Below, one piece after another: positions 59,517 to 64,000 of a DNA stretch of 64,000 nucleotides (positions within the stretch are counted from its first letter, which is position 1; each line of letters opens with the position of its first letter). The position numbers and the translations under genes are program-made. The notes under the pieces were generated by a model, which saw only the letters and a program-made list of their open reading frames with translations, made no database searches and was not told the DNA's origin. This stretch comes from Mesobacillus subterraneus (GTDB taxonomy: Bacteria; Bacillota; Bacilli; Bacillales; Cytobacillaceae), in contig NZ_CP129019.1 of NCBI RefSeq assembly GCF_020524355.2, positions 2,418,001-2,482,000 on the forward strand, written 5' to 3'.

Positions 59517-60504
59517 CAACGTCTCCCCCCTTAAATGTATCAAACACTTGAATGGCTAACTTTTTGTTCAATTTCCCTGGCTGTCCTACAAATTTAGGGA
59601 TATCTCCGACTTTTATCAGTAAAGGCTGGTCAATTTGCTGATTTAATTCAATTACATCACCGATATCAAGCATCAGGAAATCCTGGATTGAGATTTCGGA
59701 GGATCCTATTTCTGCTGTAATTGAAACATCAGCCTTTTGAATTTCACTTTGCAATACTGAATTTTCGATAGGCAAGCTTTGTTTCTTATCCGATTGCATC
59801 CAATACTTTACTGACAATTTAGGAATGATCGGCTCCAGAACTACATGCGGGATGCATATATTGATCATTCCGCTTGCTTCTCCTATAGTAGTGTTCAACG
59901 AAATCACCACGACGGTCTCATTAGGCGAAACCATTTGTAAAAATTGAGGATTAATCTCGAATTCGGATAACTGCGGATCGATATCTGATATTGAACCCCA
60001 GGCCTCCCTGAAGTTTTCAAAAGCTTTCTCAAACATATTAGACATGATCCTAGTTTCAATTTCAGTCAAACTATCGACTTTATTATGGCTTGCCCCTTTT
60101 CCTCCAAGCAGCCTGTCCATCATTGCGTATGCAATGTTTGGGTTAACCTCCATCAGGATCCTTCCCTCTAGTGGTTCTACATCAAATACATTCAATATTG
60201 TCATCTTCGGAATCGACCGGATGAATTCCTCATAAGGGATCTGGTCTGCTGAAGCGACACTAATATTGACATACGTCCTTAACTGCGCGGAGAAAAAGGT
60301 AGTCAATAGCCTGGCAAAGTTTTCATGAATTCGGGTAAGGCTGCGGATTTGATCCTTCGAGAAACGCAAAGCTCTTCTAAAATCATAAACTTTAACCCTT
60401 TTCTCTACTTGTTCCTTCTTTAATTCATCCGCATCCATTTCCCCTGTTGATAAAGCCGATAACAAAGCATCAATTTCGCTTTGCGATAATACCTCTCCCG
60501 ACAT
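59503..60504 (-). CDS. fliM: Flagellar motor switch protein FliM
   Basis: C-ring component of 333 aa that binds CheY-P. N-terminal LSQSEIDALLSAL is the CheY-binding segment, followed by the CheC-like middle domain and a C-terminal SpoA domain. ATG at 60504 has GGAGGTGAAG upstream. Its 3' end contains a G6 run (KGGD) that also serves as fliY's ribosome site. Confidence 0.97.
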   Translation of the reverse strand: MSGEVLSQSEIDALLSALSTGEMDADELKKEQVEKRVKVYDFRRALRFSKDQIRSLTRIHENFARLLTTFFSAQLRTYVNISVASADQIPYEEFIRSIPKMTILNVFDVEPLEGRILMEVNPNIAYAMMDRLLGGKGASHNKVDSLTEIETRIMSNMFEKAFENFREAWGSISDIDPQLSEFEINPQFLQMVSPNETVVVISLNTTIGEASGMINICIPHVVLEPIIPKLSVKYWMQSDKKQSLPIENSVLQSEIQKADVSITAEIGSSEISIQDFLMLDIGDVIELNQQIDQPLLIKVGDIPKFVGQPGKLNKKLAIQVFDTFKGGDVDGER

Positions 60505-60546
60505 TCTCTTCACCTCCATATGGTTACGGTAGTTTCATTCAATCTG

Positions 60547-60975
60547 TTATTGGAGGAGAGAACCTGTTATGTAGACCTTTTTGATTTTCCCATCAAGCAT
60601 CAGGTCATTCAACTTTGTTTTGAGAGTTTCTTCAAGGTTCATCTTGCCTTCCTTGCCTTGCAGCTCTTCTGCCTTTTTCTCGGATAGTTCATAAATAATT
60701 AGGTTTTTCACCTGAAAATCTCTCTTTTCCAACTCTTCTTTTGCTTTTTTGCCGTCTGTTTCGATTTTGAATGAAATCTTTATAAAATCATTTGATGCCA
60801 GGTTTGTAGTTACCTCGGGAATATCTACGGAAGCTTCCAGCACCTCATCGATGCTTGGCTCTTTTTCGCCATCCTCTGCCGTAAGCTTCATAACCGCTAC
60901 AACTGCTATAGTTCCTACGAGTAATATGGCTACCAGCATGACCGACATAATCATTACCAGCTTATTATTCTTCAT
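60547..60975 (-). CDS. fliL: Flagellar basal-body protein FliL
   Basis: Stator-associated membrane protein of 142 aa with one N-terminal membrane segment (about 7-29) and an extracellular domain. ATG at 60975 overlaps the swrD stop, with GGAGGAA upstream. Confidence 0.95.
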   Translation of the reverse strand: MKNNKLVMIMSVMLVAILLVGTIAVVAVMKLTAEDGEKEPSIDEVLEASVDIPEVTTNLASNDFIKISFKIETDGKKAKEELEKRDFQVKNLIIYELSEKKAEELQGKEGKMNLEETLKTKLNDLMLDGKIKKVYITGSLLQ

Positions 60976-61186
60976 GATTCAGTTCCTCCAACACTCGCCC
61001 TCCAAGAAGACCGACACTCTGATAAAATTCCCGGATTAATTTGCTTACTTCATCTTCACTTTCCCGTACGACATACTTTCGCCCATTGGTTAATGTAATC
61101 GTCGTGTCCGGAAAAGCTTCAACCACTTCAATAAATAATGAATTAATTCTAAATGATTTACCGTTTAATTTAGTTACTTTAATCAC
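60965..61186 (-). CDS. swrD: SwrD/FlbD-family protein
   Basis: A 73-residue FlbD-type protein beginning MIKVTKLNGKSFRIN with VVEAFPDTTITLTNGRKYVV. In B. subtilis SwrD raises flagellar torque through stator function. GTG start at 61186 with a weak ribosome site. Between flgE and fliL, as in B. subtilis (ylzI). Confidence 0.92.
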   Translation of the reverse strand: MIKVTKLNGKSFRINSLFIEVVEAFPDTTITLTNGRKYVVRESEDEVSKLIREFYQSVGLLGGRVLEELNHEE

Positions 61187-61240
61187 AATTATCCACAGGG
61201 GCTAAAAGGATTGCCCTTTCAGCCCTGCTCCTCTCCTAGT

Positions 61241-62464
61241 CTATCGTTTTAAGTTTACGAGCTCCTGGAGGATTTCATCAGATGTTGTTATGATTCTTGT
61301 ATTTGCCTGGAAACCCCGCTGAGCCGTGATCATTTCGGTAAACTCTTCCGAAAGGTCCACATTGGACATTTCAAGTGCTCCCGCTGCAATGGAGCCCCTG
61401 CCTTCACCAGGAACATTGATATTAGCAGTCCCAGAGTTGACTGATTCCTGGAATGTGTTGTTTCCGACCTTTGATAGTCCTGATGGATTGCTGAATTTAG
61501 CCAGTGCAAGCTGTCCAAGCGTTAATACGAGACCATTTGAGAAGACTCCGTTGATTTCACCAGTTGAACCGATATTGAAGCTTTCAAGGGCGCCTTGCGT
61601 GTTGCCGTCTGGATAGGCATTGGCGTCCATGCTGCCGCCTTCTTTTGTCAAATCCTTAACCGGCATTTGTACAGTCAGGTTTCTAACTCCATTATTTCCG
61701 TCATTAACCTTCAGGGTAATAGACAAATCTGCAGGTGGATTTGCAGGATTAAAATCAGGAATAGTGATCGGTTGCTCAACAACATTTGCGTTTGGATTGT
61801 TAGGATCGACGGTGATTGATTTATCAATAAAGGATAACTTCCAAGATCCTGTAGAAGCATCCACAGGCGAGATTTTCAAATCAATCACATGCTCAATTCC
61901 TTTATCATCCACAACCTTGATTTGCTGAAGTAATTCCGAATTGCCCTTCGCGTCCTTTGGAAGATTACCCTTCATGACTAATTCAGTAGTCTGCTTAGCG
62001 GGTAAAAGCGCATTAACGTTAACAGTTATATCTTCTAACTGTCCTATTTGATTATAGGATTGAACTTTCAGACCCTCACCAGTAACCAATGTCCCATTAT
62101 CATCCAAGTAGAAGTTCCCGGCACGTGTATACATCTGTGATTGACCCTGTTTTACAACAAAATACCCATCGCCTGAAATTGCAAGGTCAAGGGCGCGTCC
62201 TGTTGTTTGCAAGCTTGATTGAGTGTCGATCATATCGATGGTCGCAATCGTGGAGCCCAGCCCCACCTGCATCGGGTTTTTACCGCCCTTATTGTCGGTA
62301 GCAGCACTTGCACCTGAAATCGTTTGATTCATAGTATCCTTAAAAGTAACACGGCCCTTTTTGAAGCCGTATGTATTTACATTGGCAATATTGTTTCCGA
62401 TTACATCAAGTTTTGTTTGGAAGTTTTTCATTCCACTGATTCCTGAATACATTGAACGAAGCAT
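61241..62464 (-). CDS. flgE: Flagellar hook protein FlgE
   Basis: Hook subunit of 407 aa, clearly longer than the ~264 aa of B. subtilis. The N-terminal rod-type domain has NIANVNTYGFKKGRVTF and the C-terminal one ITAQRGFQANTRIITTSDEIL. The extra length is in the surface-exposed middle domain (about 140-300), which has repeats of charged and Asn/Pro-rich segments. ATG at 62464 with AGGAG upstream. Confidence 0.95.
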   Translation of the reverse strand: MLRSMYSGISGMKNFQTKLDVIGNNIANVNTYGFKKGRVTFKDTMNQTISGASAATDNKGGKNPMQVGLGSTIATIDMIDTQSSLQTTGRALDLAISGDGYFVVKQGQSQMYTRAGNFYLDDNGTLVTGEGLKVQSYNQIGQLEDITVNVNALLPAKQTTELVMKGNLPKDAKGNSELLQQIKVVDDKGIEHVIDLKISPVDASTGSWKLSFIDKSITVDPNNPNANVVEQPITIPDFNPANPPADLSITLKVNDGNNGVRNLTVQMPVKDLTKEGGSMDANAYPDGNTQGALESFNIGSTGEINGVFSNGLVLTLGQLALAKFSNPSGLSKVGNNTFQESVNSGTANINVPGEGRGSIAAGALEMSNVDLSEEFTEMITAQRGFQANTRIITTSDEILQELVNLKR

Positions 62465-62545
62465 TATTCAAAACTCCTTTCGATTTTGGGGCTGCTTCAA
62501 TCGGTCCACAGCCCAGGCCTCCGTAAAGGTCCAGCCTTTTGATTT

Positions 62546-62935
62546 TTAATTTTCCATAACAATTGTTCCATTTATATTGGTGAATATTTGTTCGGCTGCT
62601 TCCTGCCTTCCCATCGCTGTAATGACAGTGTTGTTTTTTGCACTGACAATCAGTGCAGCGTCCTTTAGCAGAACGAGTGAATCACTCACGCCCTTGGCCT
62701 TAGCCTGACTAACTTTTTCCTCGATCCTGTTCCAGCGCTCCTGGGAGATATTGATTCCCCTCTGCTCCAGTCGTTCAGTTGCATGCTTGCTTATAGTCAG
62801 TTGATTCTTTGATTGAATTGCATTTTGCAATTGCAAGGAAAAAGATGTTTGTGTTAATTGGTTGGCTTTTACAGGTTTAAGGTGTGTCCTGTTAACAGGC
62901 AGTGAATGAATTGGATTAAAATTTGTTTTATCCAT
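62546..62935 (-). CDS. Flagellar operon protein, TIGR02530-like
   Basis: A 129-residue protein found between flgD and flgE in many Firmicutes. The conserved core is ISKHATERLEQRGINISQERW followed by AKGVSDSLVLLKDAALIVSAKNNTVITAMGR. It looks soluble. Function unknown; a role in hook assembly is inferred from position only. ATG at 62935 with AGGAAGTGA upstream. I do not recall it in the B. subtilis operon. Confidence 0.82.
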   Translation of the reverse strand: MDKTNFNPIHSLPVNRTHLKPVKANQLTQTSFSLQLQNAIQSKNQLTISKHATERLEQRGINISQERWNRIEEKVSQAKAKGVSDSLVLLKDAALIVSAKNNTVITAMGRQEAAEQIFTNINGTIVMEN

Positions 62936-62952
62936 TACATCACTTCCTTACG

Positions 62953-63582
62953 TTATTGAATTTTGGTGATCTGTGAAGAAATGATGCTTGTTTTATTCTC
63001 ATCATCTAGTAAATAGGATGTTTTCCCATTTTTAAATGAAACGGAAAGGACATTAGCTGATTTTTCTTGTTTATTTTCATCAAGATAGGTAATTGTTTTT
63101 CCAATCAACATACTTGCCTGCAGCATATGATTTTCACTTGATAACTCGTTGATCTGTGAAATATTCGCTGGCTCCAGGATCTTCCCATCTTCAAGAATAA
63201 AAGAAACCGTATCTTCCTTGAACTGCACAGAGGCTACCTTTCCATTTCCCTGTTGAATGGTTTCTTCGCCATTTGCGGTTTCAATTTTATGCCATGTGAC
63301 ATCTTTTCCGACAAACTGGCTGTAGGATATCATTTTATTTTGCTGTTCAGCCTGTACAAAACGATCGATTGATTTTCCCATATTTGTGATTTGCTCAAGT
63401 GTTGAAAATGTTGCCATTTGAGCTATGAAATCCTTATCTTGCATTGGATTCATGGGATCCTGGTTCTGAAGCTGAGTCATCAGGATTTTCAAAAAATCAT
63501 CTTTTCCAAGTATATCCGAACCAGCTTTCCTGTCCTTTTGAAGATTGGAAAGCAGATAAGTAGAATTGATTGAATTTACCAT
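62953..63582 (-). CDS. flgD: Flagellar hook-capping protein FlgD
   Basis: Hook cap scaffold of 209 aa. The N-terminal signature LGKDDFLKILMTQLQNQDPM, then NPMQDKDFIAQMATFSTLEQITNM, identify it. The C-terminal part is probably the FlgD Tudor/Ig-like region. Longer than the ~140 aa form in B. subtilis. ATG at 63582 with GGAGAT upstream. Confidence 0.95.
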   Translation of the reverse strand: MVNSINSTYLLSNLQKDRKAGSDILGKDDFLKILMTQLQNQDPMNPMQDKDFIAQMATFSTLEQITNMGKSIDRFVQAEQQNKMISYSQFVGKDVTWHKIETANGEETIQQGNGKVASVQFKEDTVSFILEDGKILEPANISQINELSSENHMLQASMLIGKTITYLDENKQEKSANVLSVSFKNGKTSYLLDDENKTSIISSQITKIQ

Positions 63583-63592
63583 TGTCTATCTC

Positions 63593-64000
63593 CTAAACTT
63601 CAGTATTTAGCAGTGCTTCTTCAAAAGAAAGGTTAAAATCCCCTGTTTCTTCTTTTGTTTCCCGCTGTCCTCTGTTTGGCTGCCGCTCCTGTTGCTGGGA
63701 ATCTCTATTCAGGAATCGTTCTTGCTGGCTTTGCTGCTGAGTCACTTCAATCCTTTCCACTGAAAGGTTTTGTGCTGCAAAGGCCTGTTTAAGACCATTA
63801 ATGTGTGACTCCAGCGTTTCTTTTGCCGTTCCAGATGTAGTTATTATTCTCGCCATCATCGTTTGATCCTTTTGAAAAAGCTCTATACGGATGCTCCCAA
63901 GGTGCTCAGGGAATAATTTTATGAATAGTTTTTGAGTTCCCCCACTATTCATGAAATGCGATTTCGAAAGAATCGATTCAAATTGTTTCATTAATTGTTC
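63593..64000 (-). CDS. fliK: Flagellar hook-length control protein FliK, C-terminal part
   Basis: The frame stays open to the window edge, so the 5' end lies beyond 64000. The visible part holds the hook-length control domain, with LFIKLFPEHLGSIRIEL (the family's L-P-x-x-L-G-x-V/I core) and an acidic/Gln-rich tail. FliK senses hook length and triggers the FlhB export switch. Directly upstream of flgD. Confidence 0.9.
   Translation of the reverse strand, partial: EQLMKQFESILSKSHFMNSGGTQKLFIKLFPEHLGSIRIELFQKDQTMMARIITTSGTAKETLESHINGLKQAFAAQNLSVERIEVTQQQSQQERFLNRDSQQQERQPNRGQRETKEETGDFNLSFEEALLNTEV

Overview
The window is a low-GC Firmicute chromosome segment, almost certainly from a spore-forming, motile Bacillaceae species (Bacillus or a close relative such as Mesobacillus/Cytobacillus; the genus is only a guess). 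Three things point there: gene order matches the Bacillus subtilis interval from nupR/spoIIIE through the fla/che operon almost gene for gene; sporulation genes are present (spoIIIE, dpaA/dpaB for dipicolinate, the ylxY-type deacetylase, mlpA, ymxH); and PolC is the replicative polymerase. Every recognised gene is on the minus strand, so transcription runs from high to low coordinates.

Layout from the right edge, in transcription order. 64000-42336: the fla/che operon: the end of fliK, flgD, a TIGR02530-type protein, flgE, swrD, fliL, fliM, fliY, cheY, fliO, fliP, fliQ, fliR, flhB, flhA, flhF, flhG, cheB, cheA, cheW, cheC, cheD, sigD, a DUF342/FapA-like gene, a small unknown gene and swrB. 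42334-37024: rpsB, tsf, pyrH, frr, uppS and cdsA, with a promoter and folded leader before rpsB. 36918-27937: dxr, rasP, proS and polC. 27734-17340: rimP, nusA, rnpM (ylxR), ylxQ, infB, ylxP, rbfA, then truB, ribF, rpsO and pnpA. 17084-8366: the ylxY-type deacetylase, mlpA, ymxH, and the dpaA-dpaB-asd-dapG-dapA cluster, which makes diaminopimelate/lysine precursors and dipicolinate. 7822-1443: rnjB, tepA, ylzJ, spoIIIE and the GntR repressor nupR. 1356-262: a Bmp-family nucleoside-binding lipoprotein.

Most of this is conserved core genome. The unusual material lies in two places. First, polC and dapG are each broken by one extra C in a C6 run where the conserved protein needs C5. Because polC is essential, sequence error is the leading explanation, though true frameshifts or recoding are not excluded. 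Second, the larger intergenic gaps carry repeats: a ten-copy 52-bp tandem array (14.2-14.7 kb), a four-copy ~51-bp array (8.06-8.26 kb), a weak pair of direct repeats 52 bp apart (32.5 kb), two copies of a degenerate dispersed element in opposite orientation (0.05 and 19.6 kb), and a long inverted repeat just after dpaB (12.0 kb). The two clear arrays differ in sequence but share period and an internal dyad. They are the best candidates for something undescribed. I saw no CRISPR, prophage, IS element, tRNA or rRNA.
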